Positions 20,120-29,006 of a stretch of DNA of 64,000 nt are shown here, piece after piece. Location of the stretch: the NCBI RefSeq assembly GCF_003002895.1, contig NZ_PVTI01000011.1, positions 1 through 64,000 of the forward strand, in the 5' to 3' direction. The first letter of the stretch is position 1. Every line of letters starts with the position of its first letter. The DNA is from Knoellia remsis. Lineage in GTDB: Bacteria; Actinomycetota; Actinomycetes; Actinomycetales; Dermatophilaceae. Made by a program: the position numbers and the translations under genes. Under the pieces are notes generated by a model. That model worked only from the letters and a program-made list of their open reading frames with translations, did no database searches and was not told the DNA's origin.

Positions 20120-21307
20120 TCAGGCCTTCTTCGCAGCGGCCTTGCGCGTCGTGGCCTTCTTCGCGGCCGCCTTGCGCGTCGACGCCGAACCCGCGGCCCG
20201 GCCACCCGTCGAGCGCGCCCGGGTCGAGCCGGTGCCCGACGTCGGACCAGCCGCAGAACCCGTCGATCCCGAACCCGACGACGGACCAGCCGCCGCGGCC
20301 TTGCGACCCACGGCCGCAGCCTTCTTCGCGCTCTTGACCGGCTTCTCCTTGCGGGCGGCCTTGCGCTTCGAGGCCTCCGGGGTCTTGACGCCCTTCGTCG
20401 CCTCGGCGCGCAGCTGGTCACCCTCGGCGATCGTCATGACCTGGTGTCCACCGAACTGGCCACGCAGTGCCGCGACGGCCTGCATCGTCGGCGAGGACTC
20501 CTGGCGCGAGGCGAACCGCGCGAACAGCGACGCCGAGATGACCGGCATCGGCACGGCGAGGTTGATCGCCTCCTCGACGGTCCAGCGGCCCTCGCCGGAG
20601 TCGGCCGTGTAGTCCGAGACGTCCTCGAGCGTGGGGTTCTCCTCGAGCGCCTTGACCATGAGGTCGAGCAGCCAGGACCGCACGACGGTGCCGCGGCTCC
20701 ACGCCTTGAACGAGCCGGGCACGTCCTTGACGATGTCCTTCTTCTCGAGCAGCTCGTAGCCCTCGGCGTACGCGGCCATGAGGCCGTACTCGATCCCGTT
20801 GTGGACCATCTTCACGTAGTGGCCCGCACCGGTGTCGCCGGCGTGGACGAAGCCCTCGTCGCGCGGACCCTCCGGCCGCAGTGCGTCGAAGATCGGCATC
20901 GCCTTGGCGACGTTGGCCTTCGTGCCGCCGACCATGAGGCCGTAGCCGTTCTCGAGGCCCCAGATGCCGCCGGAGACACCGCAGTCGAGGTAGCCGATGC
21001 CCTTGGCCTTGAGCAGCTTCTCGTTCTCGAGGTCGTCGGTGAACTTGCTGTTCCCGCCGTCGATGACGAGGTCGCCCTTGTCGAGCAGCTCGGAGAGCTT
21101 CTTGATCGTCTCGCGGGTCGGGTCACCGTGCGGGACCATGACCCACACGACGCGCGGCGCGTCGAGCGCCTTGACGAGTGCGGGCAGCGACTTCACGTCG
21201 GAGACGGCGGGGTTGCGGTCGTAGCCCACGACCTCGTGGCCCGCGCGGCGGATGCGCTCGCGCATGTTGCCGCCCATCTTGCCCAGGCCGATGAGTCCCA
21301 GCTGCAT
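20120..21307 (-). CDS. gnd: 6-phosphogluconate dehydrogenase (decarboxylating) with basic C-terminal tail
   Basis: The enzyme oxidises 6-phosphogluconate to ribulose-5-phosphate and CO2 in the pentose phosphate pathway. The catalytic part (about 1-300) has the Rossmann motif [12 protein letters not shown], the substrate motifs GGNSKF and [13 protein letters not shown], and the active-site Lys in [10 protein letters not shown]. Its length fits the short, YqeC/GntZ-type enzyme. About 95 extra residues follow, rich in Lys, Ala, Ser and Arg with KAAAKKA-type repeats, resembling the tails of histone H1-like or HupS proteins. The start at 21307 has AAGGGG upstream and removes a non-conserved extension. 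Its place between dnaN and recF is common in actinobacteria. Confidence 0.93.
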   Translation of the reverse strand: MQLGLIGLGKMGGNMRERIRRAGHEVVGYDRNPAVSDVKSLPALVKALDAPRVVWVMVPHGDPTRETIKKLSELLDKGDLVIDGGNSKFTDDLENEKLLKAKGIGYLDCGVSGGIWGLENGYGLMVGGTKANVAKAMPIFDALRPEGPRDEGFVHAGDTGAGHYVKMVHNGIEYGLMAAYAEGYELLEKKDIVKDVPGSFKAWSRGTVVRSWLLDLMVKALEENPTLEDVSDYTADSGEGRWTVEEAINLAVPMPVISASLFARFASRQESSPTMQAVAALRGQFGGHQVMTIAEGDQLRAEATKGVKTPEASKRKAARKEKPVKSAKKAAAVGRKAAAAGPSSGSGSTGSAAGPTSGTGSTRARSTGGRAAGSASTRKAAAKKATTRKAAAKKA

Positions 21308-21393
21308 TGCTACCCCTTCACGTTGGTGCGAAAAGCGTTGTGGTGAGTGAATTTTCGTGTCCACGGTGCGTGGTCGCCGCGGTGCGTCGTCCT

Positions 21394-21417
21394 CGTATGC
21401 CGGCCGCGCGGCATACG
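21394..21417 (-). terminator. Palindromic hairpin after dnaN made of an inverted pair of GTATGCCG words
   Basis: GTATGCCG (21395-21402) and CGGCATAC (21409-21416) face each other across six bases, giving arms extended by one C-G pair. The site is 36 bp past the dnaN stop on the minus strand, where a terminator is expected before gnd. Confidence 0.55.
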
Positions 21418-21452
21418 TGCGACCGCGAGACCACCGCCCACGCTACGCCGCC

Positions 21453-22586
21453 TCAGGACGCGAAACGCACCGGCATGATGACGTAGCGGTAGCTCGTGTC
21501 CGCCTCGCCGTCGGCCTCGGCCTGTCCGGAGAGCACGGCGGGCCGCGACGGCTGCGTGAACGAGAGCCGGCTGAAGTCGGTGCCGACGGCGCCGAGGCCG
21601 TCGAGGAGGAAGCCGGGGTTGAAGGCGACCTCGATGTCCGGGCCGGTGAGCGTCGCCTCGACGGCCTCGCTCGCCTGGGCGTCCTCACCGGTGCCGGCCT
21701 CGATGGCGACCTGGCCCTCGGTGAACCGCAGCCGCACCGGGGTGTTGCGCTCGGCGACGAGGGCGACACGCTTGACGGCCTCGACGAGCTCGGCCGTGCT
21801 GACGACGGCCTCGGTGTCCGAGGAGGTCGGGAAGATCGAGCTCACCTTGGGGTACTCGCCGTCGAGGAGCCGCGTCGTCGTGCGCCGCGAGCCGGCCTCG
21901 AAGCCGACGAGCCCGTCACCGCCGGCCGCGTCGCCGAGGGCGACCTCGATCGAGCCCGAGGCGCCCAGCGAACGCGCCGTGTCGGTGAGCGTGCGCGCCG
22001 GGACGAGGACGACGTGGCTCGCGGAGCTGTCGCTCGGGTTCCACGTGAGCTCGCGCATGGCGAGGCGGTAGCGGTCGGTCGCGAGGAGGGTCATCGTGTC
22101 GCCCTCGATCTCGACCCGCACGCCGGTGAGAATCGGCAAGGTGTCGCCGCGGTCGGCTGCGACCGACACCTGGCTCACCGCCTGGGTGAAGAGCTGGCCG
22201 TCGATCGAGCCGCTCGCCTCGGGCGAGGTCGGCAGCGTCGGGTAGTCCTCGGACGGCATCTGCAGCAGCGAGAACCGGCTCGAGCCGCAGGTGACCTGGA
22301 CCTTGGAGCCCGAGGCCTCGACGTCGACCGGCTTGTTCGGCAGGTTGCGCGAGATGTCCGCGAGCAGGCGTCCTAGCACGAGCACGGTGCCGGCCTCGCT
22401 GACCTCGGCGGGCACGGTGAGTCGCGCGGAGACCTCGTAGTCGAACGCCGAGAGCGTCACGGTCCCCTCGTCGCTGGCCTCGATGAGGATGCCGGCGAGG
22501 ACGGGCACGGGCGGACGCGCGGGCAGCCCACGGGCCACCCAGGTGACCGCCTCGGCCAGGACCTCACGCTCGACGCGGAACTTCAC
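21453..22586 (-). CDS. dnaN: DNA polymerase III beta subunit (sliding clamp)
   Basis: DnaN forms the ring that tethers polymerase III to DNA. The 377-residue length is normal and the three clamp folds can be followed: KFRVEREVLAEAVTWV at the start, DRGDTLPILTGVRVEI and LLATDRYRLAMREL in the middle, and the conserved end YVIMPVRFAS. The GTG at 22586 is chosen over upstream codons because it gives the conserved N-terminus and has GAGG six bases before it. A GTATGCCG word overlaps the start region (CGGCATAC 22586-22593). Confidence 0.97.
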   Translation of the reverse strand: MKFRVEREVLAEAVTWVARGLPARPPVPVLAGILIEASDEGTVTLSAFDYEVSARLTVPAEVSEAGTVLVLGRLLADISRNLPNKPVDVEASGSKVQVTCGSSRFSLLQMPSEDYPTLPTSPEASGSIDGQLFTQAVSQVSVAADRGDTLPILTGVRVEIEGDTMTLLATDRYRLAMRELTWNPSDSSASHVVLVPARTLTDTARSLGASGSIEVALGDAAGGDGLVGFEAGSRRTTTRLLDGEYPKVSSIFPTSSDTEAVVSTAELVEAVKRVALVAERNTPVRLRFTEGQVAIEAGTGEDAQASEAVEATLTGPDIEVAFNPGFLLDGLGAVGTDFSRLSFTQPSRPAVLSGQAEADGEADTSYRYVIMPVRFAS

Positions 22587-23293
22587 GGCATACCTCACTG
22601 TTTTCTGGGCGTACTTGGGGAGGCGAGCCCTCGGCTCGCACACGACGCAGCCCGCTCAGCGACGTGCCGTGCAGCACGGCGCAGGCGGGACCACAGACCC
22701 TAGTACACGAGCGTGACACTCGGCACCCGCACGGAGCGCTCGGTCTGGGGCTGTGCGGGTCGGGTCGGGTCGTTCCACAGGCAGGTCATCGGGGCAGGAC
22801 ATCAGGTTGAGGGATCTCATCAGAGTTGTCGGAGGTGTGGATCCTGTGGACAACGGTCTCTTCGCGCAGGTCAGGGTGGGTTTCAGGGTCGTGGACGACG
22901 CGTGGACCGGGTGTGGACGCGTCGTGGCTGGCTGTTGAGGGTTCGTATGCCGTCCCGTGGCGTCCACGAACCTGTCACCCGCCGTCCACGTCCGTCCTGT
23001 GGTTGTCCACAGTTGTCCACAGCTTCTGGGGACAAACCGGGGAATCTCGGCGTCCCCAACCCGTCCCCACACCGTCCACAGACCTGTCCACACCCGGTTT
23101 CCCACATGGTTGTCCACAGGGCGTGGATGAGGGTTCGTGCGGCAGGGCCCACGTGTCGTGCGGGGACTGCGCAGGTGACGAAACGATGACGGCGGACCCA
23201 CAGCTGTGGACAACCGTGTGGACGAGTGGCGTTCCGGGCGCGATGGCGGGTGCGTCAGGGTGGCGCGGCAGGGTGAAGCGTCAGCGTGGCGCG
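22587..23293. other. oriC: Chromosomal replication origin oriC with DnaA boxes
   Basis: The 707-bp gap between dnaA and dnaN has no gene and carries clustered DnaA boxes. Perfect TTGTCCACA boxes (either strand) are at 22845-22853, 23003-23011, 23013-23021, 23110-23118 and 23205-23213. Many one- or two-mismatch boxes (for example CTGTCCACA near 23083 and TGTGGACGC near 22917) fill the space between. The two boxes at 23003-23021 are spaced 10 bp apart, one helical turn. This is the normal actinobacterial origin layout. No strongly AT-rich unwinding element stands out; the least GC-rich part is about 22797-22835. Confidence 0.93.
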
Positions 23294-24901
23294 TCAGCGG
23301 GACTGTTGCTTGATCCGGTTCGTCAGCTCGGTGACCTGGTTGTAGATCGCCCGGCGCTCGGCCATGAGCTGGCGGATCTTCTTGTCGGCGTGCATGACCG
23401 TGGTGTGGTCGCGGCCGCCGAACTGCTGGCCGATCTTGGGCAGGGACAGGTCGGTGAGCTCGCGGCAGAGGTACATCGCGATCTGCCGGGCCGTGACGAG
23501 CACGCGCGAGCGGGACTGGCCCTGCAGGTCCTCGAGGGTGAGGCCGAAGTAGGCCGCCGTCTGCGCCATGATCGTCGCCGGCGTGATCTGGCTCGCCGAG
23601 TCGTGCGGGATGAGGTCCTTGAGGACGATCTCCGCGAGCGAGATGTCGACCGGCTGCCGGTTGAGGTTGGCGAAGGCCGTGACGCGGATGAGCGCGCCCT
23701 CGAGCTCGCGGATGTTCGTCGTGATCCGTGACGCGATGAACTCGAGCACGTCGTCGGGGACCGAGAGCTTCTCCTGGGCGGCCTTCTTGCGCAGGATCGC
23801 GATGCGGGTCTCGAGGTCGGGCGGCTGCACGTCGGTCATGAGCCCCCACTCGAACCGGCTGCGCATCCGCTCCTCGAAGCCGCTGAGCAGCTTGGGCGGG
23901 AGGTCGCTTGTGATGACGACCTGCTTGTTCGCGTTGTGGAGGGTGTTGAACGTGTGGAAGAACTCCTCCTGGGTCTGCACCTTGCCCTGGAGGAACTGGA
24001 TGTCGTCGATGAGCAGCACGTCGACGTCGCGGTAGCGGCGCTGGAAGTTCGCGGCCTTGTCGTCGCGGATGCTGTTGATGAAGTCGTTGGTGAACTCCTC
24101 GGAGTTCACGTAGCGCACCTTCACGTGCGGGAAGAGGTTGCGCGCGTAGTGGCCGATGGCGTGCAGCAGGTGGGTTTTGCCCAGCCCGGACTCGCCGTAG
24201 ATGAACAGGGGGTTGTACGCCTTGGCCGGCGTCTCCGCGACGGCGAGGGCCGCCGCGTTGGCGAACCGGTTGCTCGCGCCGATGACGAAGGTGTCGAAGG
24301 TGTACTTCGGGTTGAGCCGGGTGAGCTCGACCTGCTCCGGGACGGTCGCGCCGGGGCGGGGTCGCAGTGCGCCGGGTGCCGGGGTCGCGGTCGTCGCAGG
24401 CGGGGCTCCGGCGCCGGCGGTCCCCGCGTGGTCGGGGCGGGAGCCGTCCTGCTCGATGTCCACGTCGTCGTCGACGAGCGCGATGCCGTCGAGCTCGGCG
24501 CGTCGCTTGGCCCGGCGACCGTCGGCGTCGGTAGCCGGGGCGTCGGACCCCGAGGCAGGGCCCCCCTGGGTGGGGCCTGCCGTGCTCGCCTCCGGTGTGG
24601 CGGCGGGCTCCGGGTCATTCGCCTCGGGAGCCGGCGCGTCGGCGAGGGACTGGTCGACGGTGACGGCGAGCCGGACGTCGTGGCCGAGCTGGCTGCTCAG
24701 CGTCTCGGTGACCCGCTCCCGCAGCCGGGTCTCGACGATGTCCTTGGTGAAGTCGTTGGGGACGGCGATGAGTGCGGTGTCGTCGAGCAGTCCCACGAGC
24801 CGGGCGAGCGAGAGAAAGGCCCGCTGTTGCACGGGGATCCCGTCGTTGTCGAGGGCATCGAGGGTCGTGCGCCAGATCTGGTCCATCCCCACGTCCGGCA
24901 C
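23294..24901 (-). CDS. dnaA: Chromosomal replication initiator DnaA
   Basis: DnaA binds the boxes in oriC, melts the origin and recruits the helicase. The 535-residue protein has domain I (about 1-90, [11 protein letters not shown]), a long variable domain II rich in Ala, Pro, Asp and Gly, the AAA+ domain III with Walker [11 protein letters not shown], Walker [11 protein letters not shown] and sensor motifs, and DNA-binding domain IV with the signature [15 protein letters not shown]. The GTG start at 24901 follows a GGAAGGAAC stretch. A DnaA box upstream suggests autoregulation. Confidence 0.98.
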   Translation of the reverse strand: MPDVGMDQIWRTTLDALDNDGIPVQQRAFLSLARLVGLLDDTALIAVPNDFTKDIVETRLRERVTETLSSQLGHDVRLAVTVDQSLADAPAPEANDPEPAATPEASTAGPTQGGPASGSDAPATDADGRRAKRRAELDGIALVDDDVDIEQDGSRPDHAGTAGAGAPPATTATPAPGALRPRPGATVPEQVELTRLNPKYTFDTFVIGASNRFANAAALAVAETPAKAYNPLFIYGESGLGKTHLLHAIGHYARNLFPHVKVRYVNSEEFTNDFINSIRDDKAANFQRRYRDVDVLLIDDIQFLQGKVQTQEEFFHTFNTLHNANKQVVITSDLPPKLLSGFEERMRSRFEWGLMTDVQPPDLETRIAILRKKAAQEKLSVPDDVLEFIASRITTNIRELEGALIRVTAFANLNRQPVDISLAEIVLKDLIPHDSASQITPATIMAQTAAYFGLTLEDLQGQSRSRVLVTARQIAMYLCRELTDLSLPKIGQQFGGRDHTTVMHADKKIRQLMAERRAIYNQVTELTNRIKQQSR

Positions 24902-24942
24902 CGGACCACCCGTTCCTTCCCTGCTCCGCTCGCGTCATGCCC

Positions 24943-24964
24943 TGTGTCCACAGGGTTGTCCACA
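24943..24964 (-). promoter_or_regulatory. DnaA boxes in the dnaA upstream region
   Basis: A perfect TTGTCCACA at 24956-24964 and a near copy (GTGTCCACA, 24944-24952) lie 43-63 bp upstream of the dnaA start, a position suited to DnaA repressing its own promoter. The 424-bp dnaA-rpmH gap (24902-25325) otherwise holds divergent promoters, one GTATGCCG word at 24973, and no gene that I can see. Confidence 0.7.
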
Positions 24965-25146
24965 GTCTGTGGGTATGCCGCGAGACGCTAACAACCCGGT
25001 GCCGGGGCGGCAACTCCGGAGCCGTGGTTGTGCGGGGACCCCGCGAGAGTTCTTGTGCCGGACCCGGCGTGTCGTGCCGTGGTCCGGACGTCGTGAGGTG
25101 AGAGCATAGGCGGTTCGGCGTCTGCCGTGGGCGCTTCCGTGCGAGT

Positions 25147-25176
25147 TTGACCACGATGACGGCTCTCCCGTACCGT
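25147..25176 (+). promoter_or_regulatory. Promoter of the rpmH operon
   Basis: TTGACC (25147-25152) and TACCGT (25171-25176) are separated by 18 bp, giving a standard -35/-10 pair. The leader to the rpmH GTG would be about 140 nt. A second TTGACA at 25175-25180 could be an alternative -35. Confidence 0.5.
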
Positions 25177-25325
25177 TGACAGGCCTGTTGCGGCGGCCGG
25201 TGACGCATGTCCTGCGCACCCTGAGCCCGCACGGCCACGAGCCAGCACCACCAGTACCAACCCGAAGCCAGACCCTCCCGGCCGACCGTCGTGGGGGATC
25301 GCCGCCCCTCGAGAAGAGATCGACC

Positions 25326-25463
25326 GTGAGCAAGCGTACGTTCCAGCCCAACAACCGTCGCCGGGCCAAGACCCACGGCTTCCGCCTGCGCATGCGCACC
25401 CGCGCGGGCCGCGCCATCCTCTCCGCCCGCCGCCGCAAGGGCCGCTCCGAGCTCTCCGCCTGA
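25326..25463 (+). CDS. rpmH: 50S ribosomal protein L34
   Basis: The 45-residue basic protein ([20 protein letters not shown] then [18 protein letters not shown]) is a full match to bacterial L34. It starts with GTG at 25326, preceded by GAGAAGAG as the ribosome binding site. It leads the conserved rpmH-rnpA-yidD-yidC-jag-rsmG operon that runs away from oriC. Confidence 0.98.
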   Translation: MSKRTFQPNNRRRAKTHGFRLRMRTRAGRAILSARRRKGRSELSA

Positions 25464-25471
25464 GGCTGACG

Positions 25472-25837
25472 GTGCTGCCGGCGCGGCACCGACTGCGTGA
25501 GCGGTCGGACTTCGCGTCGGCGATCCGGGCCCCCGGTGCGACGCGAGCCGGATCGAGGATCCTCGTGGTGCACGCCAACGTGACCGACTCTCGTGCGGGA
25601 CTCCCGCCGCGGGTCGGTTTCGTCGTGTCCAGGGCCGTGGGCAACGCCGTCGTCCGCAACCGGACCAAGCGCCGACTGCGCGCGGTCTTCGCAGGCGAGC
25701 TGGCCGGCATACCGGATGGCGTCGACGTCGTCGTCCGAGCGCAACCGGCCGCTGCGACGGCCACCTTCGCGGAACTCTCCGAAGCGCTGAAACTGTTGCT
25801 GCACAAGGCAATTCGTCGTCTCGAGGCGTCCGTATGA
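25472..25837 (+). CDS. rnpA: Ribonuclease P protein component
   Basis: RnpA is the protein cofactor of the RNase P ribozyme that trims tRNA 5' leaders. The 121-residue protein carries the RNP motif as VSRAVGNAVVRNRTKRRLR, starts LPARHRLRERSDFASAIR, and follows rpmH by 8 bp. Its stop overlaps the yidD start (ATGA), indicating coupled translation. Confidence 0.97.
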   Translation: MLPARHRLRERSDFASAIRAPGATRAGSRILVVHANVTDSRAGLPPRVGFVVSRAVGNAVVRNRTKRRLRAVFAGELAGIPDGVDVVVRAQPAAATATFAELSEALKLLLHKAIRRLEASV

Positions 25838-26160
25838 CGCTCGGTCAGGTCGCGGCACAGCCTCTCGTCTGGGTCGTGCGCGCCTACCAGCTGCTCATCT
25901 CGCCGATGACCCCGGCGACGTGCCGCTACTTCCCGTCCTGCTCCGCGTATGCCGTGACGGCTTTGCGTCGGCACGGCCTGTTCCGGGGAACCTGGCTCAC
26001 GCTCCGGCGGTTGGGCAGGTGTCACCCGTGGACAGCCGGCGGCGTCGACCACGTGCCGCCGCTTCCGGGACATCCCGACGACGGTGAGCTCATCGCACGT
26101 CACATCCCGCCGACGCCGAGCGAGCCGGCCTCGCAGCAGTCGACGAGTGCACAGACTTGA
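25834..26160 (+). CDS. yidD: Membrane protein insertion efficiency factor YidD
   Basis: YidD is a small membrane-associated protein thought to help YidC insert membrane proteins. The 108-residue product has the family core AYQLLISPMTPATCRYFPSC then SAYAVTALRRHG and LRRLGRCHPWTAGGVD, with three conserved cysteines. The tail after residue 85 is unconserved. It overlaps rnpA and is followed after 70 bp by yidC. Confidence 0.95.
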   Translation: MTLGQVAAQPLVWVVRAYQLLISPMTPATCRYFPSCSAYAVTALRRHGLFRGTWLTLRRLGRCHPWTAGGVDHVPPLPGHPDDGELIARHIPPTPSEPASQQSTSAQT

Positions 26161-26230
26161 CCACTGACCCGTCTGCCAGCAGCGGACGGGCCAACCCCGG
26201 CGGTGACGCCGACCCGACACGAAGGACAGC

Positions 26231-27193
26231 ATGGGCGACTTCTTCAACAGCGTGCTCCGACCGATCGAGCTTCTCGTCGCGTGGATCATGTATGGCTTCC
26301 ACGAGGTCTTCACGACGCTCGGCCTCGACCCGGCCTCCGGTCTGGCGTGGGGCCTGTCGATCATCGGCCTCGTCATCGTCATGCGGGCCGCAATGATCCC
26401 GCTGTTCGTCAAGCAGATCAACGCCTCGCGCAAGATGCAGCTCATCCAGCCCGAGTTGCAGAAGATCCAGAAGAAGTACAAGGGCAAGACCGACCCTGAG
26501 TCCCGCCAGGCGATGACCCAGGAGACGATGGCGCTCTACAAGAAGGAGGGCACCAACCCGTTCTCCTCGTGTCTGCCCATCCTCGTGCAGTCGCCGTTCT
26601 TCTTCGGTCTCTTCCGCGTGCTCAACGGACTCGACGAGATCGGTGCGGGGAAGCAGGAGGCCATCGGCCCGATCACCCGCGAGGTCGCGGGTCAGGCCGA
26701 GCAGGCCACGATCTTCGGTGCCCAGCTGTCCGACACCTTCCTCGGGGCGAACAACCCGGCGACCTACATCGTCACGGTCGTCCTCATCATCCTCATGTCG
26801 CTGACGACGTTCCTGACGCAACGTCAGCTCATGACGAAGAACATGCCGGCGTCCGCGCTGGACAACCCGTTCGCGAAGCAGCAGAAGCTGATCATGTACG
26901 TCATGCCGATCGTCTTCGCGGTCTCTGGCATCAACTTCCCGATCGGTGTCCTCCTCTACTGGTTCACGACGAACGTGTGGTCGATGGTCCAGCAGTTCTA
27001 CGTCATCCGGAACCGTCCCGCCCCCGGCTCGGCCGCGGAGAAGGCGTACCACGAGCGGCTCGCCAGGCGCGGCAAGCCGATCCCCGGTGAGGCCGAGCGC
27101 AAGGCGGCCGAGGCGAAGGCGGCCGAGGAGGCCGCGGCCGGGCAGGGCCAGCGCGTCCAGCCCAAGGGCAAGAAGCGCGCCAAGAAGAAGTGA
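26231..27193 (+). CDS. yidC: Membrane protein insertase YidC
   Basis: YidC inserts and folds inner-membrane proteins, alone or with SecYEG. The 320-residue protein is the short Gram-positive type. It has five hydrophobic segments, beginning with LVAWIMYGFHEVF and WGLSIIGLVIVMRAAMIPL; the conserved Arg in that second segment (VMRAAMIPL) is the hydrophilic-groove residue. The cytoplasmic loop QLIQPELQKIQKKYKGKTDP is typical. The C-terminal 60 residues are Lys/Ala/Glu-rich, ending GKKRAKKK, which suits ribosome contact. Confidence 0.97.
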   Translation: MGDFFNSVLRPIELLVAWIMYGFHEVFTTLGLDPASGLAWGLSIIGLVIVMRAAMIPLFVKQINASRKMQLIQPELQKIQKKYKGKTDPESRQAMTQETMALYKKEGTNPFSSCLPILVQSPFFFGLFRVLNGLDEIGAGKQEAIGPITREVAGQAEQATIFGAQLSDTFLGANNPATYIVTVVLIILMSLTTFLTQRQLMTKNMPASALDNPFAKQQKLIMYVMPIVFAVSGINFPIGVLLYWFTTNVWSMVQQFYVIRNRPAPGSAAEKAYHERLARRGKPIPGEAERKAAEAKAAEEAAAGQGQRVQPKGKKRAKKK

Positions 27194-27296
27194 CCACCAC
27201 GCCGTGTCACGGTCCGGCCGGAATGATGCCCTGACCTGCGACGATACGGCTCAGCACGGGTCGGCGCGACGCCGGCCACCACGAGAGGAACCACCC

Positions 27297-28016
27297 ATGA
27301 CCGAGACGAGTGACGTCACCGAACAGAGCGCAGCGGAGGCCTCGTCGAACGCTGTTGTCGACGAGACCGTCGAGAACGACGCAACCCGCGAGACCGCCGC
27401 CCCTGAGGGCGTGACCGGCGTGCCCGCACGCGACCAGGCCCCCGCCGAGACGGACGCCAGCGACACGGACACCGAGACCACGGACACCGACGACACCGCG
27501 GGCGAGGCTGCTCCGGCCGCACGACGGGAGCGCGCCGAGCGCGCCGAGCCGGCCGACCTCGAGAAGGAGGGTGAGGTCGCGGCCGACTTCCTCGAGACAC
27601 TCCTCGACATCTGCGACCTCGACGGTGACATCGACGTCGACATCGACGGTGACCGTGCCGCGGTCGCTGTGGTCGACTCCGAGGAGGGCCGCGTTCCGCG
27701 CCGCCTCGTCGGAGACAACGGCAAGGTGCTCGACGCGCTCCAGGAGCTGACCCGCCTCGCGGTGCAGTCCGCCACCGGTCAGCGCAGCCGGCTCATGCTC
27801 GACGTCGCGGGTCACCGCGCCGGTCGCCGCGCTGAGCTCGTCGAGATCGCAAAGTCCGCCATCGCGTCGGTCAAGGACTCCGGTGAGCGCGCCGAGCTCG
27901 AGCCCATGACGGCCTTCGAGCGCAAGGTCGTCCACGACGAGGTCCTCGCCGCTGGGCTCGTCTCCGAGTCCGAGGGCGCTGAACCGCGACGCTTCGTCGT
28001 CGTCCTGCCCGCGTGA
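27297..28016 (+). CDS. jag: Jag/KhpB-type RNA-binding protein with R3H domain
   Basis: This 239-residue protein has a long acidic, Thr/Asp-rich N-terminal region (1-85), a KH-like domain (about 95-165, VAADFLETLLDICDLDGDID onward and PRRLVGDNGKVLDAL), and a C-terminal R3H domain ending EPRRFVVVLPA. Such proteins bind RNA and, in Gram-positives, influence cell elongation and division. The ATG at 27297 has GAGAGGAAC upstream. The stop overlaps the rsmG GTG start (GTGA). Confidence 0.93.
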   Translation: MTETSDVTEQSAAEASSNAVVDETVENDATRETAAPEGVTGVPARDQAPAETDASDTDTETTDTDDTAGEAAPAARRERAERAEPADLEKEGEVAADFLETLLDICDLDGDIDVDIDGDRAAVAVVDSEEGRVPRRLVGDNGKVLDALQELTRLAVQSATGQRSRLMLDVAGHRAGRRAELVEIAKSAIASVKDSGERAELEPMTAFERKVVHDEVLAAGLVSESEGAEPRRFVVVLPA

Positions 28017-28735
28017 GCGATGTTTCACGTGAAACGGTGACGCCCGACCAGGGCGTCACCGAGCCGCCAGCCGCACCACTGCCCCCCGAGGGCGGGGGTG
28101 CGGCTGCGGTCTTTGGCGACCGTATGCCGTCCGCTCACCGTTTCGTCGAGATCCTCGCCGACACGGGTGTGAGCCACGGTCTCATCGGCCCCCGGGAGGT
28201 TCCGCGCCTGTGGGAGCGCCACGTCCTCAACTGCGCTGTCATCGAAGACGGCTTCCCGGAGGGCGCCCGCGTCATCGATGTTGGCTCGGGTGCCGGTCTG
28301 CCGGGCGTGGCCCTCGCGATCGCCCGCCCGGACCTCGAGCTGCACCTCGTCGAGCCCATGCTCCGCCGCACCGACTGGCTCACCGCGACCGTCAGCGACC
28401 TCGGGCTCGACAATGTCACCGTCCACCGGGGTCGTGCCGAGGAGTTCGCCGGCACGCTCTCCGCACCGTGGGTGACCGCTCGAGCCGTCGCCCGCACCGC
28501 CAAGCTCGCCCGCTGGTGCGTCCCCCTCCTCACCGACGGCGGCACCCTCGTCGCGATGAAGGGCCGGTCCGCCCAGGAGGAGCTCGACGCCGACCGCCGC
28601 GACCTCACCAAGCTCGGCCTCGTGAACGCCACCCTCACCCCACACGGCACCGACGTCCTCGACGAGCCCACGATGACCCTCGATCTCACCTTCCGCAGGA
28701 AGCGCACCCCAGCCAAGCCCCGCCGCCAACGCTGA
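28013..28735 (+). CDS. rsmG: 16S rRNA (guanine527-N7)-methyltransferase RsmG
   Basis: RsmG methylates G527 of 16S rRNA using S-adenosylmethionine. The 240-residue protein has a 35-residue disordered start, then AHRFVEILADTGVSHGLIGP and the SAM-binding motif VIDVGSGAGLPGVALAIARP. The catalytic-region segments LVEPMLRRTDWL and LVAMKGRSAQEEL are as in the family. The start codon region is built over a parS site, giving the residues VSRET at positions 4-8. Confidence 0.96.
   Translation: MSDVSRETVTPDQGVTEPPAAPLPPEGGGAAAVFGDRMPSAHRFVEILADTGVSHGLIGPREVPRLWERHVLNCAVIEDGFPEGARVIDVGSGAGLPGVALAIARPDLELHLVEPMLRRTDWLTATVSDLGLDNVTVHRGRAEEFAGTLSAPWVTARAVARTAKLARWCVPLLTDGGTLVAMKGRSAQEELDADRRDLTKLGLVNATLTPHGTDVLDEPTMTLDLTFRRKRTPAKPRRQR
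28022..28035. promoter_or_regulatory. parS: parS centromere site at the start of rsmG
   Basis: A perfect GTTTCACGTGAAAC lies within the first eight codons of rsmG. Confidence 0.93.
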
Positions 28736-28857
28736 CTGGCTCCCGAACCGAACAACCGGTGCGCAAGGTGAGGGACCAACGGGGAGTGACCAAGCGCGAA
28801 CAGTTCTCGCGGCTCTGAGCCGAGAATCACGGAAGCCGCGCGTCTGCAGGGAGCGAC

Positions 28858-28950
28858 GGTGAGGGTGCGGGGCGCTGGCTGGGTCTGGCGGGAAGCGCGG
28901 AGTGCGGTCTACGCGCGCAGCGCGGATGGATAGCGCCGCGCACCCTCACC
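28858..28950 (+). repeat. Structured repeat, copy 1 (possible non-coding RNA), between rsmG and parA
   Basis: Arms at 28858-28876 and 28932-28950 pair over 19 positions with a single mismatch and enclose a 55-nt core. The core starts GGCTGGGTCTGGCGGGA, contains an inner hairpin (GTGCG, loop of five, CGCGC) and ends GCGGATGGAT. A second copy at 31550-31647 has nearly the same core but a stem of different sequence that still pairs. A smaller hairpin at 28803-28827, after rsmG, may terminate the upstream operon. Confidence 0.7.
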
Positions 28951-28974
28951 AGAGCGACCCTCACCCAAGCAAGC

Positions 28975-28988
28975 GTTTCACGTGAAAC
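28975..28988. promoter_or_regulatory. parS: parS centromere site upstream of parA
   Basis: A perfect GTTTCACGTGAAAC in the rsmG-parA gap, 18 bp before the likely parA start, so ParB bound here could also regulate parAB. Confidence 0.93.
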
Positions 28989-29006
28989 ATCGAGGCGAGG
29001 TTTGGC

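Noticed and set aside
22587-23293. Protein-coding frames across oriC
   Set aside because: Frames here are short, on both strands, and translate the DnaA boxes; no family resemblance, and the box cluster explains the sequence.
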